From Methanococcus voltae (GTDB lineage Archaea > AGJL01 > Methanococci > Methanococcales > Methanococcaceae), in contig NZ_JANUCR010000006.1 in assembly GCF_024807655.1 (NCBI RefSeq), positions 1-64,000 of the forward strand: a stretch of DNA of 64,000 nt, in the 5' to 3' direction. Below, in pieces: positions 21,302 to 30,163 of the stretch (positions are counted from its first letter, which is position 1; the number at the start of each line of letters is the position of its first letter). The position numbers and the translations under genes were made by a program. The notes beneath the pieces are model-generated. The model searched no databases. It was given only the letters and a program-made list of their open reading frames with translations, and was not told the origin of the DNA.

Positions 21302-21367
21302 TTAAATAAAAATAGTACTTGTAATAATTGTAATTGCAATAAAAGTTATAATTTGAACTATTTCCAT
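21302..21367 (-). CDS. 21-residue membrane peptide
   Basis: The ATG at 21367 has GGTGA upstream. The peptide is one hydrophobic helix (IVQIITFIAITIITSTIFI). It lies between two genes of the virion module. It is short enough to be chance, but the ribosome site and the many similar mini-genes here support it. Confidence 0.35.
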   Translation of the reverse strand: MEIVQIITFIAITIITSTIFI

Positions 21368-21407
21368 AGTTTCACCTTAAAATAAAATGTAAAAAAATAT
21401 TAATTAA

Positions 21408-24400
21408 TTATAATATGTCCTTTAAATCAAACTCCCATTTTTTGGATTTTTTCTTTGTATTTCCATTAAATAAGTTATTCAGCATTGGTGAATCGCTTCC
21501 TTTTCCTTTCTTCCCTTTTTTAACTTTTTTTGGTTTAGGTTTTGGAGGGATTGGTTTAGGCGGTTCAGGTTCTGGGATTGTAGGATAAGGTGCTGTCAAC
21601 CCAGTGGCTCCAAAACCTGAAAATAATAAACTCTTTTGTTTACTTTTTGTTTTTTGCAATGATATGGTTTTTGTACCTAGAATTTCCCCTACTTTTAAAT
21701 TATTTGTAATATCTTGATTAAATGGATTATTTGTGAGAGTGCCAGTTTCTGAATTAGTTTTTAAATTATTTTCTGTAAATATTCCAACTTTGTTCTGATT
21801 CTTATTATTGTTCTGATTCTTATTATTGTTCTGATTCTTATTATTGTTCTGATTCTTATTATTGTTCTGATTCTTATTATTGTTCTGATTCTTAGCTCCT
21901 ACTTTATTCGTAGTTACATCTTGCTTTGAAGTTTTAGTACTTGATTTATTCCTATTATTTCCTTTTTTAGTCGTTTTTCTACTATTTTTACTAACTACTT
22001 TACTATTTCCTTTTTTAGAAGCTTCCATATCATCAAAGATAGAAAAATCTGTTTTATCCCTCAAATTTTTTCTTTTGCTTTTGGAGGGATTTGTTTTATA
22101 TTTACTCGGTGCTTTTGGACCTTTCCCTTTTAAACCAATTATTTCTTGAAACTCCATAACATTGGTGAATTCGCCGAATGGAGATTCTTTTAAATAACCA
22201 CTATCTTTTACATTTATTTCATGTGTTGACCTGCTAAATTTACCATTTTCTTTTAAGTTTTTAGTCTTTTGTAATGATGTAGAACGATGACCTGTGCCCG
22301 TTTCTTTTTCAATAATACTATTACTCTTAAAAAATGTATTATCGGGCATTTCATTTATTTTGATTTCAGAAAACGGTTTATCACCAAATATAAAATTATC
22401 ATTATAGCTTTTAATTTCAGAAAGCGGTTCAATATTCTTAATTGATTTTAAATCCATTACTATTTCAGATTCTGCATTATAGATGTTGGAATATTCTCGA
22501 TTGTTTAAATCTTTTGCGTTAATTCCTTTTTTATATCTTGTTCCTTTTGAACCTACGCCATATTCTTCAAAAAAGTTAGTTCTTCCATAGTCTGCAGTAC
22601 CATCGATTTTTTTAACATCATGCCATTTTTTAGTATATTTATTATAATATAAATTCCTTGTAGCACTAAAACTATTTTCATTATCAAATATGTTGAAATA
22701 TTCATTATATGCTGTATTAAAATCATTATTTAACATATCTTTTCTATATTTGCTATTTTTAGTATTTTTTTCTAAAATATTACGTGTTCCACCATCAACC
22801 ATATTATGTTTTGAAGTTCTTTTTGAATTGCTACCTTTTCCAAAAGTAGTATCATACACTTTACCATATAATGAATTATCTAAGTATCGACCTGAAAAGA
22901 AATTATCGCCAAAACTAATTTTAGAATTTAAATTCGTTGCAAAATTTGCTTTTGTAAAATCAAAAAAAGCTTCTGCTTTTCCAATATTTACATTAACTTC
23001 CCAGTTTTGTATCTTTGGATAGGAAGTTTTAGTTATTTCAAAATTGTTAGTTTTAATGTTAAAAGAGTCACTTTTTATAGTATTTTTTAGATTAACAAAT
23101 CCATTATATTCGTTTTTTAATATATTTTTTCCAGAATTTATAGCCCCTTTTGGATTCCTTGCTATATTAATTCCTTTGGCAGTCATTGATTTACCCGTAG
23201 ATAATCCCGATTTTATACTACCCACACCACCTTTTGCACCAAGAAGCATAATGGGTAAATTCATCATATCTGCAACGTTTTCAGCAGTATAGTCCCCCTG
23301 TATAGCTTTACCCCACGGCGTAACCGTTCCGTGATACATTCCATCAACGGTATAGCTTGCAAATTCATTAGACAAATTCCCAAAAGTTTTATCACCTGTG
23401 GCATATTTACAGGCTTCAACACCACCTGTTACCCCAATACTTCCAATAAAATCAGCTATACCACCCATTACATTACTGGTTACCCTTCTTCCAAATACTA
23501 CTGGTGCAGTCTCATATAATGGATTTTTTGTAATATCGTTGTCAAAATGTCCCATGGCTGTGGTAGCCTGAGTAATTACAGGTACATTGTATATAAACGT
23601 TGGTAGAGCCGTATATATTGTTGCTTTAGCTCCTGCTTCATCGCCCCACTTAGATATTTCATTCACAGCCCAATTGACACCAATATTCTCTTTATACCAA
23701 TCTAAAGTGTCAAATTCTGGTTTATTGGATTCTTCTAAAAACTTAGGTGGATTAGCATACTTTGCAACGTTATAAGATACATTAAAAGAATTTGGTGTAT
23801 CGCTACCTTGTATATTATACGTTATCCCTTTATTTTTTAAAATAACTTTTTCATTTGAAGTTAAATCTTTTAAATCATTAATATTTATATTTCCATTTTG
23901 TATTTTATTTGTATCAACAGTTTTTAAAAAATCAATTTCTCCGTCGTTATTAATACTGTATAAAACAGTTTTACCATTATCTAATTTCTTTTTAGATGCA
24001 CCTAATTCATTTATTGAAATTACATTCTTTTGAACTTGTTGACCAATGTTAAATGAATTATCTGCATTTTTAGTAATATTAACAACCTGTTCATTTCCAT
24101 TTATATCCGTAAAATTAATTTTATTTTCTTTTAAATAAACTTCATTTTTATCTAAAATTATCCGAGTAGTTCCCCCATTAGTTTTATATTGTTGAATACT
24201 GCCTTTATTATAAACCCCTATCAAATTCCCTTTTTTATCGTAAACTACTTCATAATCAGAACCAGCATGAATTTCAACTTTATTAATATCATATGTATTT
24301 CTTTCATGAGTGGTTCGAGTAATATTTGGAGGTTTTGCATTATAGTTACCATGCCCATCGTTATAATACACTCGCCCATAATGAATTTCATCAGGATCTT

Positions 24401-25073
24401 TTTGTTGAACTGCACTTTTTCTAACTAATATATTTCCATCTTTAACAACTACATCATTTTTATTAAGCGTTATTCTTGAGTCCGTGTTTCTATCAATAAT
24501 TGTTACTTTACCGTCATTTAATTCACTTCTTGAATAATTATTTACATTACCTATGGTATTATAAGTTGAACTATCGTTTTGGGTTGCAATACTTCTATTA
24601 CTTAGTTTATTACCTTTTTTATCATATATGCCAAGTACTCGCCCTGATTCGTCAGCCATATAATTGCAATTGTTTTTAATATAAGGACTTAATTCACTCT
24701 TATCTTTACCAATATATTGGTCATAACCTTTTGAGTAGTAATTATCGGGTTTTTCAATGTTTGAATTATTACTTGAACCACTGCCTGAAGAACCGCCTGA
24801 ACTACTTTTCCACCCCCCAGGTTCTGAAGGTTTAACTTTTGGGTCATAACCTAGTGAATCACCATTACCATTATGATATTTTTTAGCATCTTCATTATTT
24901 TTAAAATATAAATCCTGACTCTTAGATTTAGAACTACTACCTGAACCTGAAGAACCGCCACCACCTGAAGAACTGCTTGAACTACTTTTAGAACCTGAAT
25001 TAAAATGTTCACTTCCTTCCCCATCACTATGCACCCATTTCCCAGAACCTGTTCTTCCAAAACTTCCTCCCAT
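21408..25073 (-). CDS. Giant modular putative virion protein (1221 residues)
   Basis: The N-terminus is a Ser/Gly-rich tract with LGYDP...GGWK (~residues 75-90), as in the 375-residue protein of element A. A long beta-rich middle with recurring short motifs (VYDKKGNLIGVYNKG, GIYDKKGNKLSN) looks like YD/RHS-type or beta-propeller repeats. A Gly/Ala-rich hydrophobic region (~520-640) may be membrane-interacting. A domain of unknown type follows, then five NQNNNK repeats (18-bp DNA repeats at 21791-21893), and a Pro/Lys-rich C-terminus. It is probably a surface or delivery protein. The layout recalls secreted toxin-like proteins, but no toxin domain was identified. Confidence 0.65.
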   Translation of the reverse strand: MGGSFGRTGSGKWVHSDGEGSEHFNSGSKSSSSSSSGGGGSSGSGSSSKSKSQDLYFKNNEDAKKYHNGNGDSLGYDPKVKPSEPGGWKSSSGGSSGSGSSNNSNIEKPDNYYSKGYDQYIGKDKSELSPYIKNNCNYMADESGRVLGIYDKKGNKLSNRSIATQNDSSTYNTIGNVNNYSRSELNDGKVTIIDRNTDSRITLNKNDVVVKDGNILVRKSAVQQKDPDEIHYGRVYYNDGHGNYNAKPPNITRTTHERNTYDINKVEIHAGSDYEVVYDKKGNLIGVYNKGSIQQYKTNGGTTRIILDKNEVYLKENKINFTDINGNEQVVNITKNADNSFNIGQQVQKNVISINELGASKKKLDNGKTVLYSINNDGEIDFLKTVDTNKIQNGNININDLKDLTSNEKVILKNKGITYNIQGSDTPNSFNVSYNVAKYANPPKFLEESNKPEFDTLDWYKENIGVNWAVNEISKWGDEAGAKATIYTALPTFIYNVPVITQATTAMGHFDNDITKNPLYETAPVVFGRRVTSNVMGGIADFIGSIGVTGGVEACKYATGDKTFGNLSNEFASYTVDGMYHGTVTPWGKAIQGDYTAENVADMMNLPIMLLGAKGGVGSIKSGLSTGKSMTAKGINIARNPKGAINSGKNILKNEYNGFVNLKNTIKSDSFNIKTNNFEITKTSYPKIQNWEVNVNIGKAEAFFDFTKANFATNLNSKISFGDNFFSGRYLDNSLYGKVYDTTFGKGSNSKRTSKHNMVDGGTRNILEKNTKNSKYRKDMLNNDFNTAYNEYFNIFDNENSFSATRNLYYNKYTKKWHDVKKIDGTADYGRTNFFEEYGVGSKGTRYKKGINAKDLNNREYSNIYNAESEIVMDLKSIKNIEPLSEIKSYNDNFIFGDKPFSEIKINEMPDNTFFKSNSIIEKETGTGHRSTSLQKTKNLKENGKFSRSTHEINVKDSGYLKESPFGEFTNVMEFQEIIGLKGKGPKAPSKYKTNPSKSKRKNLRDKTDFSIFDDMEASKKGNSKVVSKNSRKTTKKGNNRNKSSTKTSKQDVTTNKVGAKNQNNNKNQNNNKNQNNNKNQNNNKNQNNNKNQNKVGIFTENNLKTNSETGTLTNNPFNQDITNNLKVGEILGTKTISLQKTKSKQKSLLFSGFGATGLTAPYPTIPEPEPPKPIPPKPKPKKVKKGKKGKGSDSPMLNNLFNGNTKKKSKKWEFDLKDIL
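21791..21893. repeat. 18-bp tandem repeat inside the 1221-residue gene
   Basis: Five full and one partial copies of TGTTCTGATTCTTATTAT, encoding repeated NQNNNK on the minus strand. The copies are essentially identical, which points to recent slippage expansion and probable length variation between strains. The region is a low-complexity linker. Confidence 0.85.
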
Positions 25074-25084
25074 ATTATCACCTA

Positions 25085-25408
25085 TTATGGTTTTTGCATC
25101 TCTTTAATTGTTTCAGTTAACATCATAAGTGTAAAAACACCATTAACGATGAAAACCGTTGTAGAAATTGATTTTGAAAATATTACGTCGAGACCTATAA
25201 AAAAACTTATAAAAGTTATCATAATTAATTCGGAGACAAATACAATCATCGTATTTTTATTTGAAGATAAATAAATCGCAATATTTGCACCCAATAGAAT
25301 AATAGAAACCGTTTCAGGATAAAGAGCTAATAAATATTTTAAAGTTTCAAAGATATTTGGATTTGATAATATTTCAAAATCCAATGATACTACACTTGTA
25401 TTTACCAT
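25085..25408 (-). CDS. Membrane protein of the virion module
   Basis: A 107-residue protein with three likely membrane helices (around residues 28-48, 54-76 and 80-100). It starts where the next upstream gene stops. No family was recognised. It belongs to a string of small membrane proteins between the surface proteins and the ATPase. Confidence 0.6.
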   Translation of the reverse strand: MVNTSVVSLDFEILSNPNIFETLKYLLALYPETVSIILLGANIAIYLSSNKNTMIVFVSELIMITFISFFIGLDVIFSKSISTTVFIVNGVFTLMMLTETIKEMQKP

Positions 25409-25782
25409 TATCTCCCCCCAAAAATATCCTTACCTGTGATTACATAGAACATCGTACTCCACGTTACAGTTCCACAAACTAATGAAAATAATTCGGAAAA
25501 TGGATAGGGTATCCCGAAAGATTTCCAAACCATATAATTTCCAGATATTATATTGAATAAAGATGACAAGATGGTTGCACCAAAGAACCAATTACCAAAA
25601 CCCATATCTCCAATAGTAGACGGGGTTGAAAGAGCTCCTAAACTCATTACACCCGTTCCAGTTGGAATATTTGAGGAAATTATAGGAATTTCGAAGTAAT
25701 CACATACTGAAGGGAGTAATGCAATAGCAATATTCAAAGATAAAATAAAAACCATAATGTTCCAAACTTGTGTTTTAGCCAT
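25408..25782 (-). CDS. Membrane protein of the virion module
   Basis: The start at 25782 is chosen for GGGGTG six bases upstream; it overlaps the end of the PKD-protein gene by eight bases. The 124-residue product has three or four hydrophobic segments (VFILSLNIAIALLPSV, FFGATILSSLFNIISG, LFSLVCGTVTWSTMFYV). Unknown family. Confidence 0.6.
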   Translation of the reverse strand: MAKTQVWNIMVFILSLNIAIALLPSVCDYFEIPIISSNIPTGTGVMSLGALSTPSTIGDMGFGNWFFGATILSSLFNIISGNYMVWKSFGIPYPFSELFSLVCGTVTWSTMFYVITGKDIFGGR

Positions 25783-27955
25783 TTTCTGCACCCCTTTTAA
25801 AAACTGTCCATACCCACGCTAATATAGCAATAGATAAAAATAAACCGCTCGATATTTTACCAATAGTTCCAATATGAAATATATCTTGAACTACTGCAAA
25901 GATAACTGAAGACACCAACAAAGATAAATGCAAATTACCGCTTGAAGCTGATAAAATTACAAATAATATTGCAGATATCAAAAAGCATAGAACTAAATAA
26001 AAAGTAAATGTAAAATAAGGCGGTTCATAAGATTCAAAATAGATTTTTTTAGTTAATATTTGAAATTTAGTATATTTTGCTACATCATAATTTTGATAAT
26101 TTTGATTTACAAATATATCATATAAAATTTCAGAATTTTCTTCACATCGATATATTGAAGCATCTAATTCGTTATATCCCTGAGTTAATGCAAAAGTGCT
26201 GTTTATTTCGTTATATGTAATGTATGTATCAGTATTTTTTTCAGTAACTACAATAACTTTACCCATTGCTTTATCTTTGTTTGATAAAACAACTAAATAT
26301 TGTCCATACTGCCCGTTTGGTTGAATATTGTATTCAATTCTTTCAGATAATTTATTATCAAAAATACTTCCAATTTCTTGGTTTGCATTTTGATTAATAT
26401 ATATTGTATCAGGGTCTTTTGCAATTATTTGCTTATATAAATTGCCATTTACAAAAATATTATACGTTTTACCTTTCATTAAGTGAGCTACAACGTCTTT
26501 ATTACCCACATTTATTGTTTTTAAATCAGTTGTTTTAACTTCTATTTTATCATCGGAATATGATATAATATTATATTGCACAACATAAGTATTTGCGGGC
26601 GGTAATAATATATCATAACTTGATAAATTGGTAGTTTCAACCTGTCTTATTAATCCGTCCGAAGATGTAAAAGTTATTATTGTGTATTCAGGGTAAGTTA
26701 CATTATAACTTGTATTGTTTGATATATTTATTAAATAATTGTTGTTAGTAAATAAAACACCGTTTATCGATAAATTACTTGGAGCATTTCCTGTTAATTC
26801 ATCTATAAAATTAATTTCGGCATTTGATATTTCATTCCCTACTATAACGTCAATAGTATTATATTTTACATCCCCATTTGTTAAAATAGCTTTACAAATA
26901 ATTATATAATTTCCTGATTTTGCATAAGTATGAGATATAATATTTGAAGTAGTTGATTCAGTTGTCCCATCTCCAAAATCCCACTCATAATGGTCTATAT
27001 TATAATTGGAACTTACCGAAAATTGTACCGAATCCCCTAAATTAATAACTTCTTTATCTTTTTGAATTTGTAGACCTTCGTCAATAATATAAGGCATATT
27101 AGTAATTTGAAAGTTATTGGATGTAGGGTACATATGTGGTATGTACATATCAATCTGGTAATCTGATAATCCAAAATCGTTATTATTTGTTATATTAACT
27201 CTTAATTTTCCATCTTCTAAAGTATTGGTAATTTCAACATTTTGATTAATCTTTTGAACTGCCATATATTTAAAAGATGTTGAAGAAAAAGCATCCAACC
27301 TATATATTACATATTGAGTATTTCCTATTGTTTTATCCTTATATACACTAATTTTATTCACTGAAGATACAATCTTATCAGGATACCAATCTATTGTAAA
27401 CAAGCGGTCATTATTTTCATCTATCGCCCCCGTTATAAATTGTGTATATGCGCTTGATTCATAGTAAAACTGCCTAAATCTCGAATCATAACAGTCTGTG
27501 TAAATGTATTGATAGTTAGGTATAGTGCCAGCTTCTAATCTATAATCATTTATAAAACCAAAATATGTCCCAGAAATAATTTGTCCGTTCATTTTTAAAC
27601 GAGTGTTAGGTGTATACATCGTTTTTGTGTGCATATTACCCTTTGCTTGATTTGAATGTAAATATACCCTACCACTTGCAATAGTTGTTGTTGCATCATA
27701 GCCTAAAGTCCAATCGTTTGCATCATAAGTATCTGCATCGCAGTAGAACTCATAAACCTCATTTGGGTTATTATAGTTAGCTGAATTTACATCTTCACTA
27801 ACATAGTAAGTAACGTTACTATTTGCAGGAATAGAAGAGATTTTAAAAGTTAAAAGTTGATTATCCGAATCATAATGATAATAGCACTGTTCTGCGTTGC
27901 AGAAAGAAATTGAAAATAAAATTATCGTTAAAAATAGTAAACTTTTTAGTTTCAT
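25775..27955 (-). CDS. PKD-domain surface glycoprotein-like protein
   Basis: The start at 27955 has GAGGATGG upstream and gives a clear signal peptide (MKLKSLLFLTIILFSISFCNA). The mature ~700-residue protein is beta-rich with many N-x-S/T sequons. It has a PKD domain around residues 300-370 (HYEWDFGDGTTES, later SHTYAKSGNY). The C-terminal ~100 residues hold three membrane helices (FTFYLVLCFLISAILFVIL and two more). It is probably displayed on the virion or cell surface and may bind the host envelope. PKD domains are common in archaeal surface proteins. The exact role is inferred. Confidence 0.75.
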   Translation of the reverse strand: MKLKSLLFLTIILFSISFCNAEQCYYHYDSDNQLLTFKISSIPANSNVTYYVSEDVNSANYNNPNEVYEFYCDADTYDANDWTLGYDATTTIASGRVYLHSNQAKGNMHTKTMYTPNTRLKMNGQIISGTYFGFINDYRLEAGTIPNYQYIYTDCYDSRFRQFYYESSAYTQFITGAIDENNDRLFTIDWYPDKIVSSVNKISVYKDKTIGNTQYVIYRLDAFSSTSFKYMAVQKINQNVEITNTLEDGKLRVNITNNNDFGLSDYQIDMYIPHMYPTSNNFQITNMPYIIDEGLQIQKDKEVINLGDSVQFSVSSNYNIDHYEWDFGDGTTESTTSNIISHTYAKSGNYIIICKAILTNGDVKYNTIDVIVGNEISNAEINFIDELTGNAPSNLSINGVLFTNNNYLINISNNTSYNVTYPEYTIITFTSSDGLIRQVETTNLSSYDILLPPANTYVVQYNIISYSDDKIEVKTTDLKTINVGNKDVVAHLMKGKTYNIFVNGNLYKQIIAKDPDTIYINQNANQEIGSIFDNKLSERIEYNIQPNGQYGQYLVVLSNKDKAMGKVIVVTEKNTDTYITYNEINSTFALTQGYNELDASIYRCEENSEILYDIFVNQNYQNYDVAKYTKFQILTKKIYFESYEPPYFTFTFYLVLCFLISAILFVILSASSGNLHLSLLVSSVIFAVVQDIFHIGTIGKISSGLFLSIAILAWVWTVFKRGAENG

Positions 27956-27956
27956 A

Positions 27957-28229
27957 TTACCATCCTCTTGGATAATTATTCTCATATTCGTTTGAATTTC
28001 CTTTTTTATACATATAAATTAAAATAATAACAGCTAATTCAATAGGGAAAGCGTTCCACATCATAATATACGTTCCGTGCCAAGTCATCATCTGTGGAAC
28101 GTTTGCAGTCATAGGGGTTATGATATTATCGACCATTCCAACGATATAAGTCATATAGCCCCACGCTATAAGCATCACTGCATAGGTTATCAAACCCTTT
28201 GCAATAACTATATATTTTCCGTCACTCAT
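27957..28229 (-). CDS. Membrane protein of the virion module
   Basis: A 90-residue protein with two hydrophobic segments (LITYAVMLIAWGYMTYIVGMV and MMWNAFPIELAVIILIYMY) separated by a polar Met/Thr-rich loop, ending in RGW. It is two bases from the PKD-protein start. No family was recognised. Confidence 0.6.
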   Translation of the reverse strand: MSDGKYIVIAKGLITYAVMLIAWGYMTYIVGMVDNIITPMTANVPQMMTWHGTYIMMWNAFPIELAVIILIYMYKKGNSNEYENNYPRGW

Positions 28230-28233
28230 TTTT

Positions 28234-28635
28234 TCACCACATTACAGATAATGGTAATAGCATTATCGTGTAAATACTTACAATAGGGATAAAAGGGAAG
28301 CCTTTACGCTCTTCAATTAGAAATACAAATAAAGTAGAAACCAAAGAAGTAATTAATATTATATAAAACGCTAATGGGTTGAATATAAAAGAAATAGATA
28401 TAAAATAAAGATAGTCGCCTTTTCCCATAAATTGAGATAAAACAAAGCATAATATCAATGAATGTAAAAAAGTAATAAAACCTAATTCTATAAAATTAGA
28501 ATTCCAAGATATTGCAATAGATAATAAAAAATTAATTAACAATTGAATAATATATACATAATTATTTTTTAAATCACAATATGACATTAAAATAATATTA
28601 AAAAATAATAAAATGTATAAAATGAAATTAATCAT
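28234..28635 (-). CDS. Prepilin-peptidase-like membrane aspartyl protease (A24)
   Basis: A 133-residue polytopic membrane protein (about five helices). It has the two catalytic aspartates of the A24 family in the expected context: YCDLKNNYV (D21) at the cytoplasmic end of the first helix and QFMGKGDYLYF (GxGD, D74). FlaK/PibD enzymes of archaea remove class III signal peptides from pilins and archaellins. This protein is shorter than typical host enzymes. It sits among virion-module membrane proteins, so a virus-specific substrate is likely. No clear class III signal peptide was recognised nearby. Confidence 0.75.
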   Translation of the reverse strand: MINFILYILLFFNIILMSYCDLKNNYVYIIQLLINFLLSIAISWNSNFIELGFITFLHSLILCFVLSQFMGKGDYLYFISISFIFNPLAFYIILITSLVSTLFVFLIEERKGFPFIPIVSIYTIMLLPLSVMW

Positions 28636-28637
28636 AT

Positions 28638-29099
28638 TTACACCTTATATTTAGTATATAGCGACTTTTTATGCTCTTTTAACTGTTCATGTATGAGATA
28701 ATACGAAACAATGCATATTAATAACGCATTAGTAACTATGTTAAATTCAGCACTTAATGGAATCATTTTAAATGCTATTATATATACTAATGTAAGAAAT
28801 AGTACAAAATCAAGACTTTTAAGTGCCGAATAAAATACAATTTCTAAAATAAAAGAAATGTCAAAAGATTTAATATATTTAAGAATTTTATGTTCTTTAA
28901 TTAAAATATGATATGAACCAATAACTCCTATTGCTAAAAGTATAGGAACTGCTAATGTATTGGGTGTAATAATTAATACTTTTGAAATACCTATATGCCC
29001 TATGTATCCAATAACTAATATTAACCACATTAAATGAGTAGATATATCATCCAATACATCGGCTTTGTTTAAAAAATCAAGAACTTCTTTATCCATCAT
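28638..29099 (-). CDS. Polytopic membrane protein
   Basis: 153 residues from the ATG at 29099, which follows GGTGAT. Four or five hydrophobic segments are visible (for example LMWLILVIGYIGHIGI, TLAVPILLAIGVIGSYHIL, FVLFLTLVYIIAF). The C-terminus is Lys-rich. It lies just before the prepilin-peptidase-like gene. Unknown family. Confidence 0.6.
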   Translation of the reverse strand: MMDKEVLDFLNKADVLDDISTHLMWLILVIGYIGHIGISKVLIITPNTLAVPILLAIGVIGSYHILIKEHKILKYIKSFDISFILEIVFYSALKSLDFVLFLTLVYIIAFKMIPLSAEFNIVTNALLICIVSYYLIHEQLKEHKKSLYTKYKV

Positions 29100-29111
29100 T
29101 ACTATCACCAA

Positions 29112-29345
29112 TTATCTTTTAGTAGTTTTAGTTTTTCTTTTAGTATTTCTTTTTTTATTACTTTTAGAACTATTTTTCTTTACAGTTCGCTTAGTAGTTT
29201 TTCTTTTAGTAGTTTTAGTTTTTTTAGATGTGGTCTTTTTAATTTTTTTATTAGTACTTTTTTTAACTCTTCTTTTAGGCTTTTCATCATCGTCTGAAAC
29301 TGCAATTCTTACCATTTTTTTTAATTTTCCAAATATACTTCCCAC
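29112..29345 (-). CDS. Lys/Thr-rich basic protein (genome-condensing candidate)
   Basis: A 77-residue protein. A short start (MGSIFGKLKKMVRIAVSDDD) is followed by ~50 residues made almost only of Lys, Thr, Arg and Ser in KKTTSKKTKTTKRKTTKR-like repeats. Composition matches histone H1 tails and viral core proteins. A shorter analogue is found at 2995-3120 in element A. A virion nucleoprotein role is inferred. Confidence 0.6.
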   Translation of the reverse strand: MGSIFGKLKKMVRIAVSDDDEKPKRRVKKSTNKKIKKTTSKKTKTTKRKTTKRTVKKNSSKSNKKRNTKRKTKTTKR

Positions 29346-29366
29346 ATTCCCACCTTTTTTAATTCT

Positions 29367-29879
29367 TTACATTGTATTATCAATTATATTCGTTATTAAC
29401 CCCATGTTTAATGCTTCATTTGACGAAATATAATTTAATTTTAAATTGTATTCTTTATTATCTTCTATCCATTTTTTTAAATCGTTAGATTCATTTTTTA
29501 GATATTTATTTGTAATATTATCATATAATTCCTTAAATTTCGCTAATGTTGAATATTCTTCTACTGTTCCACCGTTTTCATAACAGATGCCGTGTGTAAA
29601 GAATACTGTATTATCATATGCAAATCTTGCATCTTTTGGAAAAGATAATATTATATTTAATGCAGCACTCCCTACTTCTCCGGAACATACTACTTTTTTA
29701 AAAATCCCTGAGCTCTCTATTAAATTAATTACAGACATACTATGTGCAATACCGCCACCTTGTGAATGTAGCCACAAAGTGCATTCTTGTGCCACGTCAT
29801 CGTTTTCAGCTATGAATTTTATTAATTTATCAACCATTTCTTCTTCAATCCTTCCGTTTAAAAAGAATGTTTTAGTCAT
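29367..29879 (-). CDS. ClpP-like serine protease
   Basis: A 170-residue protein with the ClpP/crotonase-type fold pattern. WLHSQGGGIAHSMSVINLI gives the glycine-rich oxyanion region, SGEVGSAALNIILSF carries the nucleophile serine (~70), and FFTHGI the histidine (~95). ClpP-family enzymes act as self-compartmentalised peptidases or, in viruses, as maturation proteases. ClpP proper is uncommon in archaea. No ATPase partner gene is adjacent. Its location in the virion module suggests processing of structural proteins. Confidence 0.8.
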   Translation of the reverse strand: MTKTFFLNGRIEEEMVDKLIKFIAENDDVAQECTLWLHSQGGGIAHSMSVINLIESSGIFKKVVCSGEVGSAALNIILSFPKDARFAYDNTVFFTHGICYENGGTVEEYSTLAKFKELYDNITNKYLKNESNDLKKWIEDNKEYNLKLNYISSNEALNMGLITNIIDNTM

Positions 29880-30155
29880 TTAACCACCCAGTAATATTTT
29901 TTCCCATTGTTGATATGCCATAGTACTATATTTTTTATAATTTATTATCAAATGAAATGAAGAAAATAGTCCCAATAATCCTAATAGTACGCCCACATAT
30001 CCATAAATATCAATTATAATATTGGAGGGGTAAGTGATTAGCATAATCCCTGCCAATATGCAAAATATGCCCATTGTAATAAGTATAGTAATTGAAAAAA
30101 ATAAACTTGCATATATTCCAAGTTCTATTAATTGTAATTTTAAAGGTTGTCCCAT
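29880..30155 (-). CDS. Membrane protein of the virion module
   Basis: A 91-residue protein with two hydrophobic segments (LFFSITILITMGIFCILAGIML and YGYVGVLLGLLGLFSSFHLI), ending one base before the ClpP-like gene begins. No family was recognised. Confidence 0.6.
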   Translation of the reverse strand: MGQPLKLQLIELGIYASLFFSITILITMGIFCILAGIMLITYPSNIIIDIYGYVGVLLGLLGLFSSFHLIINYKKYSTMAYQQWEKILLGG

Positions 30156-30163
30156 TTAATCAC

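Noticed and set aside
22690-24428. Rightward frames opposite the 1221-residue gene (22690, 23044, 23331, 23587, 24189)
   Set aside because: They are antisense shadows of a long coding frame, without ribosome sites or recognisable domains.
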